From NCBI GenBank assembly GCA_017619375.1, contig JAFZSL010000026.1, positions 1 to 64,000 on the forward strand: a stretch of DNA of 64,000 bases, given 5' to 3'. Position 1 is the stretch's first letter. Every line of letters starts with the position of its first letter. Positions 17,838-27,073 of this stretch are shown in pieces. This DNA is from Prevotella sp. (GTDB lineage Bacteria; Bacteroidota; Bacteroidia; Bacteroidales; Bacteroidaceae). Below the pieces are notes generated by a model. It was not told the origin of the DNA. It saw only the letters and a program-made list of their open reading frames with translations, and made no database searches. A program made the position numbers and the translations under genes.

Positions 17838-20800
17838 ATGGGAACAGCAAACGACAACTATGCCGGCATTTGTTACGAGGAGGTAGGACAATTGCTCGAC
17901 AGGATCGGCGATGTCGATGTGTTGACACGCTATGATGGAGCTTACAGAATATTGATGAGAGTGCTCGACCACCAAACGGTGGAGAGTTCTCTCGTTTTTT
18001 CTGGCCCGTTTGCCAAGCTGGACTTTGTCGCACGAAAGGTGGGGTGTTCCAATGAATTGATGCAGAGAGTCAATGCTTTCAGATGCCGTGGAGCAGGGAA
18101 AGGCGGGGAGGATTTGGTGGCTTTGGAAAGCTTTTGGCTTTACGACATGAAGGCGTTGTGTCTTTTCATAGCCAATGTCTATCATGCCCCTGTGCCGTCA
18201 GCATTGCTCGAAAGACTTCCGACGACCTTCCCGAAAATGGAATACAAGGGAATGGCCACCGATTGCATCAGGGGCGTTGTCACCAGGATAGAAGATGACA
18301 TGCTTTTTCTCCAGCCTATCGACAATGAGGCAAGGGAGGTGGCTGTATGTTGCAAGGAGAAAGACCATCCCTTTGGAGATTTTTCTTACATCTTGTCTTT
18401 GGTGCAACAGGGGATGAGGGTCAACGTGGTCAGACCGATGCTGAAGGATGGCGTCTACCACCCGCAGCTCCTCGTCGTGATGCCCGATATGCTCATGGAT
18501 GTGTCGTCCATCGCTGCGTGTTTCGAGTCCTATGCCAACACTCATCTCGCACATCTTGTCAAAATGCTCTCGCCGGCTGCCAACAGTCAGGCCATCCTTT
18601 TGGGTAATTTTGCCGGACAATTGCTCGACGAGGCCATCCATAATGGAGCTGTTCCCTTGCCTTACCAGAAGAGCGTATTGGCTTTTTTCAAGCATTCGGC
18701 TATGAAAATCGCCACTTGTCCTGATTTGGAATCTGATTTCCATCAGGACGCAAAAGCACAACAGAAGAACATTTGCACCATCGTGAAGGAGCAACTTCCT
18801 GAATTGACCGGATTTGATATCGAGAAGGTGCTTCTCGAACCTTCCTTCTTCTCAGAAATGTTGGGCTTGCAAGGAAGAATGGACTTGCTACAGAGCGACA
18901 TGAAGGTATTGGTGGAACAGAAGTCTGGAAAGATGTTTTATCAGGGAGGGCATCAAGAAAAACATTATGTGCAAGTGCTGCTTTATCAAGCATTGCTGCA
19001 CTATGAATATGGCATTCCCAACCATGAGATAGGTACTTGTTTGCTCTATTCCAAATACCCAAAAGGACTGATCAAGGAAGGGCCGGCGCCAAAACTGCTC
19101 TTTGAGGCTTTTGCCATCAGAAACCGCATGGTGGTCATGATGGTTGACTTGGCTGAAGGTAAAGGAAGGCAGATGATTGAATCGCTCACACCGGAGAAGT
19201 TGAAAGTGAAACCGATGACTCTGAAGTATTGGAATGAATATCCAGGGAAGCAACTTGGCGATGTTCTTTCCCCCATCCATGGTGCCGACAGCCTGACAAA
19301 GAGCTATTTTTATCGAATGCTCACTTTTGTGGCGAAAGAGCATATTCTTGCCAAAGTGGGGACGCCTGGCAACGAGGCAAGTGGCATGGCTTCCTTGTGG
19401 AATGCTTCAATTGGGGAGAAGAGGTCTGCCGGCAACATCCTCGACAATCTTGTAATAGGACATTTGTCTTATGATGATGGGGAGGGTGTCACGGAAGTGT
19501 CGCTTTCCATGGATGAGGAGATGGCGGGAAGCTTGCCGAATTTCAGGGTGGCTGATGCTGTCGTCCTATATGCCTATCGACAGAATGCTTTGCCGGATTC
19601 CACCCGCACCATGGTGATCAGGGGCTCTGTCCGCCTGTTTGGCCCTAATACTATCGTCGTCCGGCTCAAGGCCCCTCAGAAAAATGCGTCTGTGTTCAAA
19701 TTGAAAGACGATACGACGAGATGGGCGGTGGAACATGATTTCATGGAAGCGTCTTTCTCCACGCTTTATCGTTCCGTCGCGTCCATCCTGACTGCTACGA
19801 CAGAACGACGTAAGTTGCTTTTGGCTCAAAGGAAGCCTCTGTGTGATGCAGAAACGACACCAATGACATCGCAGACCGATGTTGAACTCATGCATCGCTT
19901 CCTTCGGACAAAAGACTATTTTTTGCTCATAGGGCCACCGGGAACAGGCAAGACTTCCATAGGATTGGTGGCCATGTTGCAAGAGGAATTGGCACAAGGT
20001 GGGAGCGTCTTGCTCTTGTCCTACACCAATAGGGCAGTGAATGAGATTTGTTCAAAGCTGGTGGAGAAGAATATTGATTTCCTGAGATTGGGGAATCCGA
20101 TGACTTGTCCGGAGTGCTTCCATCCTTACTTGTTGGGCGTGAGGGCCGAACAATGCATGAAGGTGAATGAGGTGAGGAACATGGTGACCACGGCAAGGGT
20201 GATGGTGGCCACTACAGCCACGATGCTCACCAACATCGACCTCTTTGTCTTGCGTTCCTTCTCACTCTCCATCGTTGATGAGGCTTCCCAAATCCTTGAG
20301 CCTCACTTGTTGGGCATCCTATGTGCAAGACATGTGAAGGGTGACGCCATTCGCCGCTTCGTACTCATTGGCGACCATAAGCAGTTGCCTGCCGTGGTGC
20401 AACAAACGGAGCGTGACTCGGCTGTCGTTGAAAGGGATCTTCTCGATATCGGATTGGTCAATTGTCGTTATTCACTTTTTGAAAGGTTGTTGAACGCCAA
20501 TGCCGGCAATGACGACTTGGTCTATCATTTCACCTTGCAAGGGAGGATGCACCATGATGTGGCAGGATTTGCCAACAAGGCGTTCTACAAGGGAATGCTT
20601 GACGAGGTGCCCTTGCAACACCAGAGAAAGGAGTTGACTTTCAACCATGTTGACATGCATGACGAAGCCCAAAGGCTTTTGGCTTCCAACCGCCTTATTT
20701 TCATCGCTTCTCACGAAGGACAGAAATTGGGACTGGAAAAGGTCAATGAGGCAGAGGCGAGGGTGATAGCAAGAATGGTGCATGCCGTCTATAGTTTGTA

Positions 20801-21215
20801 TGACAAGGAGAATGGAAGAACTTTCAACCCGGAGGAAACCGTGGGGGTAATCGTGCCATATCGTCATCAGATAGCCACCATTTTAAGGCAATTGGAGAAA
20901 TATGAAATCCCGCAGTTGATGAGGGTTTCCATCGACACAGTGGAAAGGTTTCAAGGGAGTCAGCGTGATGTCATCATATATGGTTTCACGGTGCAGAAAC
21001 CCTGGCAACTGGATTTTCTCACAGCCAACGTCTTCATGGAGGATGGAAAGATGATAGACAGGAAACTGAATGTCGCTCTCACCAGGGCGAAAGAACAAAT
21101 GGTTCTCGTGGGAGACCCGATGTTGTTGCGCCGTGTCGACCTGTTTGCTAAGCTCATGGCGTATTGCAAGACCAACGGCTCATACTACGACAACACTCAA
21201 GGAGAAATGTCCTAA
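17838..21215 (+). CDS. Dna2-like protein: PD-(D/E)XK nuclease plus SF1 helicase
   Basis: A large cytoplasmic protein of 1125 residues. A Cas4/Dna2-type nuclease is indicated around residues 330-400 by GLQGRMDLL and KVLVEQKSGK (D...E-x-K) followed by HYVQVLLYQALL. The C-terminal half is an SF1B helicase: Walker A LIGPPGTGKTSIG near 696-708, SYTNRAVNEI, Walker B SIVDEASQI near 810, GDHKQLPAVVQQ, TVERFQGSQRDVII and LNVALTRAKEQMVLVGD. This order matches eukaryotic-type Dna2 and bacterial single-chain relatives used in DNA repair or phage defence. The first 250 residues are not recognised. It begins 15 nt after the C10 protease, so a shared transcript is likely, but no functional link is obvious. 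Confidence 0.85.
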   Translation: MGTANDNYAGICYEEVGQLLDRIGDVDVLTRYDGAYRILMRVLDHQTVESSLVFSGPFAKLDFVARKVGCSNELMQRVNAFRCRGAGKGGEDLVALESFWLYDMKALCLFIANVYHAPVPSALLERLPTTFPKMEYKGMATDCIRGVVTRIEDDMLFLQPIDNEAREVAVCCKEKDHPFGDFSYILSLVQQGMRVNVVRPMLKDGVYHPQLLVVMPDMLMDVSSIAACFESYANTHLAHLVKMLSPAANSQAILLGNFAGQLLDEAIHNGAVPLPYQKSVLAFFKHSAMKIATCPDLESDFHQDAKAQQKNICTIVKEQLPELTGFDIEKVLLEPSFFSEMLGLQGRMDLLQSDMKVLVEQKSGKMFYQGGHQEKHYVQVLLYQALLHYEYGIPNHEIGTCLLYSKYPKGLIKEGPAPKLLFEAFAIRNRMVVMMVDLAEGKGRQMIESLTPEKLKVKPMTLKYWNEYPGKQLGDVLSPIHGADSLTKSYFYRMLTFVAKEHILAKVGTPGNEASGMASLWNASIGEKRSAGNILDNLVIGHLSYDDGEGVTEVSLSMDEEMAGSLPNFRVADAVVLYAYRQNALPDSTRTMVIRGSVRLFGPNTIVVRLKAPQKNASVFKLKDDTTRWAVEHDFMEASFSTLYRSVASILTATTERRKLLLAQRKPLCDAETTPMTSQTDVELMHRFLRTKDYFLLIGPPGTGKTSIGLVAMLQEELAQGGSVLLLSYTNRAVNEICSKLVEKNIDFLRLGNPMTCPECFHPYLLGVRAEQCMKVNEVRNMVTTARVMVATTATMLTNIDLFVLRSFSLSIVDEASQILEPHLLGILCARHVKGDAIRRFVLIGDHKQLPAVVQQTERDSAVVERDLLDIGLVNCRYSLFERLLNANAGNDDLVYHFTLQGRMHHDVAGFANKAFYKGMLDEVPLQHQRKELTFNHVDMHDEAQRLLASNRLIFIASHEGQKLGLEKVNEAEARVIARMVHAVYSLYDKENGRTFNPEETVGVIVPYRHQIATILRQLEKYEIPQLMRVSIDTVERFQGSQRDVIIYGFTVQKPWQLDFLTANVFMEDGKMIDRKLNVALTRAKEQMVLVGDPMLLRRVDLFAKLMAYCKTNGSYYDNTQGEMS

Positions 21216-21275
21216 CCACTCATAGGACCTCCTATGTCTCCAAAGACTTCCTTTTTTAAGACCTCCTTTTGATGG

Positions 21276-22382
21276 TTATTCCTGCTCCTCAATCACTTTT
21301 TGACCTCGTATGAGGTCCTTTGTCGTCACCCCGCTCTTGATTTCTATTTTCAACCCATCGCTTTGGCCTGTCTTCACCGAACGGCGCTCGTAGGTCTTTT
21401 CCTCGCCGCTTCCTTTCACCAACCACACGTAGGTGTCGTCGCCTTCAAACTCTATCGCACTTTCAGGCAGGGTGATGACGTTGGTGGCGCTTGAAAGGAC
21501 GATTTCGGCATTTGCGCTGTATCCGGAGCGTATGCGGTTACCACCTGGCACATGTACGGCAGCCTTGATTTCAAATTGGTTGGCGCCATTGCTCTCCACC
21601 GCCTTGGGGGAGATGTATTCCAAACTGGCACTGAATTTCAGGTCTTGCAAAGCTCCGATGGTGATGTTCATCGGCATGCCAGTGACGAGTTGTCCCACTT
21701 CCGTCTCGTCGATGTTGCCACGGAAAATGAGGTCGTTCATATTGGCTACGGTGGCGATGGTTGTGCCATCGTTGAAAGTGTTGCTCAAGATTACGGAATT
21801 GCCCACTTTCACCGGAATGTCGAGGATGATTCCGCTGATGGTGCTTCGCACAAGTGTGCTGCTGGCGCTGGCATTGCTTCGTGACACGCCGTCTCTTACC
21901 ACTTCCAGGTTGTCCTCGGAAGCTTTCACCTCTTCGGCACATTGGTTGTAGGTCTGCAATGATTTCTCATATTCTTCCCGGCTGACCAACCCCTTTTCAT
22001 AAAGCACTTTTTCCCGCTCATAATCTGTTTTAGCCTGTTCCAGGTTGATGCGAGCCAAACGGACGCGCGCCTCGGAGGAACTCAACTGGTTCATGTCGGG
22101 AATCACCTTCACTTTGGCTATCACCTCGCCGGCTGTCACTTGGTCGCCTGCTTCTTTAAGCAGTTCTGTGATGATGCCGGAAATCTGGGGTTTCACGCTT
22201 ACTTCGTTGCGTGGTTCGATCTTACCTGTTACAATGGTTGTCTTGCTGATGTTCCCCATCTCAGGATGAATTTCCTCATACACTTCTGGTTGTGGTTGCG
22301 ATTTCTTCCATAGGAAAACAAAGGTTCCCACAAAGACCAGTAGTACCAAGACCACTAACAACATTTTCAGTATCTTTTTCAT
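21276..22382 (-). CDS. Periplasmic adaptor of a MacAB-like exporter
   Basis: A 368-residue membrane-fusion protein. An N-terminal anchor helix (KMLLVVLVLLVFVGTFVFLW) is followed by a biotinyl/lipoyl-like half (TGKIEPRNEVSVKPQISGIITELLKEAGDQVTAGEVIAKV), an alpha-helical hairpin about residues 100-165 and the return lipoyl half (STISGIILDIPVKVGNSV), then a beta-barrel domain. It would link the inner-membrane ABC permeases to an outer-membrane TolC-type channel. It is the last gene of the exporter unit. No outer-membrane partner is in the window. Confidence 0.92.
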   Translation of the reverse strand: MKKILKMLLVVLVLLVFVGTFVFLWKKSQPQPEVYEEIHPEMGNISKTTIVTGKIEPRNEVSVKPQISGIITELLKEAGDQVTAGEVIAKVKVIPDMNQLSSSEARVRLARINLEQAKTDYEREKVLYEKGLVSREEYEKSLQTYNQCAEEVKASEDNLEVVRDGVSRSNASASSTLVRSTISGIILDIPVKVGNSVILSNTFNDGTTIATVANMNDLIFRGNIDETEVGQLVTGMPMNITIGALQDLKFSASLEYISPKAVESNGANQFEIKAAVHVPGGNRIRSGYSANAEIVLSSATNVITLPESAIEFEGDDTYVWLVKGSGEEKTYERRSVKTGQSDGLKIEIKSGVTTKDLIRGQKVIEEQE

Positions 22383-22460
22383 ATTCTATAGGTTGTTATG
22401 CTTTTTGTTTTTTTGACAGGCGGCATCGTGCAGATGTGATAAGAGTGGGGGCGATGGGTT

Positions 22461-23708
22461 TCACTCCCTCATCGCATCCACAGGCTTTATGGCCATGGCG
22501 CGTGCGGCGGGTGCCATTCCTGCCAGAACGCCAAGGAGGGCGAGCATGGATAGCGAGCCGATAGCCGACCAGAAACCCACTTGGAAATGCGCCTCTACTA
22601 TGCCGTCGGTGGTGTTGCCCAATTCCAGCATTTCAAGTATCATGACAGAAAAGAAAATCCCTCCCATGCCTGCTATCGATGTGAGTACCACGCTTTCGGA
22701 AATGATTTGAGTAAGGATGTCTTTGGGTGTTGCTCCTATGGCTCTACGGATGCCTATTTCAGTGGTTCTTTCTTTCACTGTCACCATCATGATGTTTGAC
22801 ACTCCGATGGCTCCTGCCAGCAAAGTGCCGATTCCTACAAGCCAGATGAGGAAATTGACTCCGGAAAAGAGGTTGTCAAGCATGCCGAACATCACTTCGG
22901 TGTTGAAGATCATGACCCCTTTGTCATCTTCTGGAGATATTTGATGTGCCCTTGCCACGACCTCACGTAATTTTGGCGTGATGCTGGTGATGGTCACTCC
23001 GTGGATGGCAGTAAGGCATATCAGATGCACGCTATCCCCAAGGTTGTACGTCTGTTGGGCCAAAGTCAATGGTATGGTCACTGCATCTTCTGCCCTGCCA
23101 TTGATGCTCATGCTTCCGGAATTGTAATCCACTCCCACCACATTGTAATATTTCTGACCTACGCGGATGCGCTGGCCACAAGGGTCGCCTCCCTTGGGGA
23201 ACAAATCCTTATAGACGTGTTTTCCTATGACACAAACAGGTCGTCGCTGTTGCATGTCCATGTCGTTGATGTATCGCCCGAAACGGAGTTTGGGCTTTTC
23301 CACTTCGCAATAATCGGGGGTGAGGCCTTTCAGCGTGCAGGAGAATTTCTTGTCGCCGTAAACGGCAACTTGGCCCCATCTCGACACCATCGGGGTCACG
23401 ACATCCAATTCATGCACCTGTTGTTGAAGACGCTCCACATCTTTATATGACATGCACCAAGTGCGTCCTTTGCGAAAACCGGCATACGGCATGGTGGTGG
23501 GTTGGGCCCATATCAGGGCGGAATTGGTGGCGAAACCATCGAAATTGTTGTTCAGCAATTCCTTTAGTCCCTGTCCTCCGCCCATCAGTGTCACGAGCAT
23601 GAAGACACCCCAGAAGACGCCGAAACCCGTGAGAAACGTGCGGCTCTTGTTGCGCGACAACGTGTCGGCTATTTCCCTGTATCTGTCGAAATCTGCTCTC
23701 ATTCTCAT
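22461..23708 (-). CDS. ABC transporter permease (MacB/FtsX type), second copy
   Basis: A 415-residue permease with the MacB topology. One N-terminal helix (SRTFLTGFGVFWGVFMLVTLMGGG) is followed by a large periplasmic domain of about 240 residues and three C-terminal helices. The block GVSNIMMVTVKERTTEIGIRRAIGATPKDILTQI is the FtsX/MacB permease hallmark. The C-terminus (MAPAARAMAIKPVDAMRE) matches the family. It lies 12 nt downstream of a homologous permease gene, so the two probably form a heterodimer with the ATPase at 25026. Confidence 0.93.
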   Translation of the reverse strand: MRMRADFDRYREIADTLSRNKSRTFLTGFGVFWGVFMLVTLMGGGQGLKELLNNNFDGFATNSALIWAQPTTMPYAGFRKGRTWCMSYKDVERLQQQVHELDVVTPMVSRWGQVAVYGDKKFSCTLKGLTPDYCEVEKPKLRFGRYINDMDMQQRRPVCVIGKHVYKDLFPKGGDPCGQRIRVGQKYYNVVGVDYNSGSMSINGRAEDAVTIPLTLAQQTYNLGDSVHLICLTAIHGVTITSITPKLREVVARAHQISPEDDKGVMIFNTEVMFGMLDNLFSGVNFLIWLVGIGTLLAGAIGVSNIMMVTVKERTTEIGIRRAIGATPKDILTQIISESVVLTSIAGMGGIFFSVMILEMLELGNTTDGIVEAHFQVGFWSAIGSLSMLALLGVLAGMAPAARAMAIKPVDAMRE

Positions 23709-23720
23709 GTGGTTGTCGGG

Positions 23721-24980
23721 TTATTCCGCTCGTAACGCTTCAATAGGGCGGGTGCGTGCCGCTTTGCGTGCTGGTATCATTCCTGCGATTGTTCCAGCGA
23801 GAATCATGACGGCTGTCGCTTCCACACAGACATCGAAACCCACAGTGGGATTGACAAACATGGTGGCTTCGAAAAGACCGGAATCCACTTTGGTGTGTCC
23901 CACGGTGGCGTCCATGTATAGGTTGGCACCCATGCCGAACACCATTCCGATGTAGCCGAAAAACGTGGTGATGAGGACGCTTTCAATGATGATGAGACGG
24001 AGGAGAGAACCAGGGGTGGCCCCGATGGCTTTTCGTATGCCAAACTCCTTTGTACGTTCCTTCACGGTGATGAGCATGATGTTGCTGACTCCCACAACAC
24101 CGCTCAACAAGGTGAAAATGCCTATCACCCAGAGGGCGATGCGGATGATGGACACGCCTTCGTTCATTTGCATGTTCTGCGTGAAACGGTTCCATATCCA
24201 TACGGCGCTCTCGTCATCGGGAGCCGCTCGATGGTTGCTGTTCAACCGATGCTGGTAGTTGGACTCAAAATCTTCATTGGCTTCTTCCGTTTCCAGGCCA
24301 TGGAAGGTGAAGACGATGTTTTCTGCATTGTCGCCAAGGTTGTACATGGTGCGCAACGTGGTGAACGGGACGTGTACGGAACTGTTGAAGCGGCTTTTGT
24401 CGCTTTTGCTGATGCCCACCACCTTGAAAGCCAGGTTCCCGACTTTCACGTACTTGCCTACCAAGGTCTTGTAATCATGAGGTTGGAGTTCTTTGGCCTG
24501 CTCGTCGTCAAGCACAAGGACCTTTCGCTGCGTGTCAAGGTCGGTTTGGTTGATAAACCGGCCGTATAAGATTTCCAATTTGCTGATCTGCTGTTCGTTG
24601 GGGTATACGCCCAAGAGGGACCCGCTGAAATAGTTGTCGTTAAGGCTGATGGTGACCCCCTCCCTTTCAACTTGGGCGCCTATGCCATCGATATGAGTGG
24701 TGAATTCCGTGCCAGTCGTTTTGATGTCCCCGTCGTTGAGAGTGATGCGCCGTCCTTCTGACAGTCCGTCATATGCTTTGGAAGTGCGGCCACCACCTAC
24801 CATCATCGAGTTGTCGAGAAAACGGTCCATGTTTTCCATTTGGGCGTTGATCAAGCCGTTGCCGCATCCCAACAGGAAAATGAGCATGAAGATTCCCCAG
24901 GCTACCGCAAAACCGGTGAGGGCAGTGCGTAGCTTGTTGTGGCGGGCAGTGCTCCATATTTCTGTCAAGATGTCTCTCAT
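23721..24980 (-). CDS. ABC transporter permease (MacB/FtsX type), first copy
   Basis: A 419-residue paralogue of the next permease, with the same order: N-terminal helix (LRTALTGFAVAWGIFMLIFLLGCG), long periplasmic domain, and GVSNIMLITVKERTKEFGIRKAIGATPGSLLRLI before the last helices. It ends in GMIPARKAARTRPIEALRAE. Sequence divergence in the periplasmic domain suggests an asymmetric pair. Separate permease and ATPase genes distinguish this arrangement from E. coli MacB, where they are fused. Substrate unknown; peptides, lipids and antibiotics are all family precedents. Confidence 0.93.
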   Translation of the reverse strand: MRDILTEIWSTARHNKLRTALTGFAVAWGIFMLIFLLGCGNGLINAQMENMDRFLDNSMMVGGGRTSKAYDGLSEGRRITLNDGDIKTTGTEFTTHIDGIGAQVEREGVTISLNDNYFSGSLLGVYPNEQQISKLEILYGRFINQTDLDTQRKVLVLDDEQAKELQPHDYKTLVGKYVKVGNLAFKVVGISKSDKSRFNSSVHVPFTTLRTMYNLGDNAENIVFTFHGLETEEANEDFESNYQHRLNSNHRAAPDDESAVWIWNRFTQNMQMNEGVSIIRIALWVIGIFTLLSGVVGVSNIMLITVKERTKEFGIRKAIGATPGSLLRLIIIESVLITTFFGYIGMVFGMGANLYMDATVGHTKVDSGLFEATMFVNPTVGFDVCVEATAVMILAGTIAGMIPARKAARTRPIEALRAE

Positions 24981-25025
24981 GACTCGTTGTATGTTTGATA
25001 AGTTTGGTGGGTGGCGCAGATATCG

Positions 25026-25745
25026 TTATTTCATTCTGCCATTGATGCCGAATGGAGATGCGTCGTGGTCGAAGTTTTCCTCTATTTTTCCAATCATCCC
25101 GTCCTTGATATGCACAATCTTGTTGGTTTCGTTGGCAACGCCGCTTTCATGGGTCACCACGACGATGGTCATGCCAGCATCGGTGTTCAACTGCTTGAGT
25201 AGTTGCATCACTTCCACGCTGGTTTTCGAATCAAGGGCTCCTGTGGGTTCATCAGCAAGTATGATGTCGGGATGGGTGATAAGCGCCCTTGCGATGGCCA
25301 CTCGTTGTTTCTGCCCGCCCGACAATTCGTTGGGGTAGTGGTGTGACCATTCCGCAAGTCCCAATTTGTCAAGGTATTCCATTGCCAGATTGTGACGCTT
25401 GCGCCTTCCCATGCCTTGGTAGAAAAGTGGTAGCTCCACGTTTTCCACTGCGGTCTTGAAACCAATAAGGTTGAAGGATTGGAAGATGAACCCAATCTTC
25501 CTATTGCGGTATTCTGCCGCACGCTTTTCAGACAGGTTCTTGATCAGTGTGCCGTTGAGAATGTATTCGCCACTGTCATAATTGTCGAGAATGCCTAATA
25601 TGTTGAGCAAAGTGGATTTTCCCGAGCCCGATGCGCCCATGATGGAGACGAATTCACCTCTTTCGATATCCAGGTTGATTCCTTTGAGCACATGTAGTGG
25701 TTGCGCCCCTTGGTAGGTTTTGTGAATTTCTTTCAGATGGATCAT
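25026..25745 (-). CDS. ABC transporter ATPase (LolD/MacB type)
   Basis: A 239-residue nucleotide-binding subunit. Walker A is GASGSGKST (residues 37-45), the signature is ELSGGQKQRVAIARAL, and Walker B is DIILADEPTGALD, followed by a H-loop in VVVTHESGVA. The EPTGALD sequence is typical of the MacB/LolD/FtsE group. It energises the two permeases encoded immediately downstream (45 nt gap) and is itself 33 nt after the nitroreductase gene. Confidence 0.95.
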   Translation of the reverse strand: MIHLKEIHKTYQGAQPLHVLKGINLDIERGEFVSIMGASGSGKSTLLNILGILDNYDSGEYILNGTLIKNLSEKRAAEYRNRKIGFIFQSFNLIGFKTAVENVELPLFYQGMGRRKRHNLAMEYLDKLGLAEWSHHYPNELSGGQKQRVAIARALITHPDIILADEPTGALDSKTSVEVMQLLKQLNTDAGMTIVVVTHESGVANETNKIVHIKDGMIGKIEENFDHDASPFGINGRMK

Positions 25746-25778
25746 GCCTGTGACTACGAAGGTGGGACGAGGTCATTG

Positions 25779-26534
25779 TCATAAAGTGGTTTCCTCGGAA
25801 AGGAATCCTTGTCTTTTCAAGGTTTCCAACAATCCAGCCGACATGGCTTCGTTGTCTGCCTTGGTGTACCGGCAGTCTGTGAACACCTGTGCGAGTGTTT
25901 TTTTGTTGTTGATGCGAACGAAGTGCAAATTCTCTTCCAATTGCTCCTTCTCCGCATATGACAGGTTGATACGTTCGGGGCTGTTGTCGGCGTAGGTCTC
26001 TTGATGCACGAAAGCCTCCAAGGGGAGACGGTCGGTGAGTGGAGGGTTCTCGTCTGGCCATCCAAGGGTGATGGTGGCGACAGGCATCACCAGTCGGGGG
26101 AGATGCAGCGTGTCGATGATGGTCTGTGGCATGTATACCGTGGTGCCAAGATAGCAGCACCCCAGTCCTTCCTCCTCTGCAAGGTTGCAGAACGTTTGGG
26201 TGAACAGCAACGCGTCGCTGGCGGCATTGATGAAGGAGAGGAAATTGTCGTATCCTGGGTTGGCGTCTCGTTGGAGGCACCAGTCCGTGGTGCGACGGAA
26301 GTCTGCACAAATGGTAAGCACCACGGGTGCCTCTGTGACCATTGGCTGGTTGAAATGTGCATTTGCCAACCGTTTTTTCATTTCTGCACTGCGGGTCACC
26401 ACAACACTGTAGAGTTGTAGGTTGCCCATGGTTTGTGTGCGCGATGCTTGGCTGAGAAGTCGGCGCAAAAGGGTGTCGGATATGTCGACGCTCTTGTATT
26501 TCCTGATGGTGCGACGCGTGTTGATATGATTCAT
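25779..26534 (-). CDS. Nitroreductase-family flavoprotein
   Basis: A 251-residue protein resembling the FMN-dependent NfsA/FRP-type nitroreductases. The start has RRTIRKYKSVDIS (FMN phosphate contacts), then ASRTQTMGNLQLYSVVV, a central segment with DALLFTQTFCNLAEEEGLGCCYLG, and VATITLGWPDENPP. It would use NAD(P)H to reduce nitroaromatics, quinones or flavins. Its first codon overlaps the FHA gene's stop by four bases (ATGA), so translation is coupled. Why it sits between a signalling-type protein and an exporter is unclear; detoxification followed by export is one inference. Confidence 0.9.
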   Translation of the reverse strand: MNHINTRRTIRKYKSVDISDTLLRRLLSQASRTQTMGNLQLYSVVVTRSAEMKKRLANAHFNQPMVTEAPVVLTICADFRRTTDWCLQRDANPGYDNFLSFINAASDALLFTQTFCNLAEEEGLGCCYLGTTVYMPQTIIDTLHLPRLVMPVATITLGWPDENPPLTDRLPLEAFVHQETYADNSPERINLSYAEKEQLEENLHFVRINNKKTLAQVFTDCRYTKADNEAMSAGLLETLKRQGFLSEETTL

Positions 26535-27073
26535 TTCGATGGGTCGTTGGCTTGTGAACTGGCTCTTAAGATGATGCTGGTGGCTCCGATGGTGAAAAGT
26601 GTGCCGTCTTCAATGACGCGATGCTCACGGTCGCCCAGCAATTCGTTGTCGACAAAAGTACCGGTGTTGCTTGGGCCGTCGCGAAGGACGTACTGCAGCT
26701 TGCCGTCTTTGCCACGAGAGACATTGATGACGCAATGGAGCATGTCGATGCTGGGGTCCACGGTCTCTATGGGGGTGTTCGTCTTGCTCCCTTTCATATA
26801 ACGACCTATCGTGTTGTCTCCCATTCTCAATGGCAATACCTGCTTGAAATGAAAGACGTTTTCAATGACGACGATGGAACCGCAGCCGCGCTCGTCGGCA
26901 TGCTCGTCAAGGGTCTCTTCACGTTGACGGTCGCGCAGACGGGACACCCCCATACGAATGCCGAACTGCTTGTTGCAGTTCGGGCATACGAACACCAATG
27001 ACTGACCATTGGCGTATCTCGTTTCGTCGAATGTGATGTATTGGTCACATTTCGGGCATCTGACTCTTTTCAT
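26531..27073 (-). CDS. Zinc-ribbon plus FHA domain protein
   Basis: A 180-residue protein. Residues 1-40 hold a zinc ribbon (CPKCDQY ... FVCPNCNKQFGI). Residues ~80-175 form an FHA domain, shown by NTIGRYMKGSKTNTPI, a serine-histidine pair near DPSIDMLHCVI, and SNTGTFVDNELLG, the usual GR...S..H...N.G.T.V pattern for phosphothreonine binding. It could read phosphorylation or bind a partner in the cytoplasm. It starts directly after the HU/SPOR gene (stop at 27074) and overlaps the nitroreductase start. No Ser/Thr kinase is encoded nearby. Confidence 0.88.
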   Translation of the reverse strand: MKRVRCPKCDQYITFDETRYANGQSLVFVCPNCNKQFGIRMGVSRLRDRQREETLDEHADERGCGSIVVIENVFHFKQVLPLRMGDNTIGRYMKGSKTNTPIETVDPSIDMLHCVINVSRGKDGKLQYVLRDGPSNTGTFVDNELLGDREHRVIEDGTLFTIGATSIILRASSQANDPSK

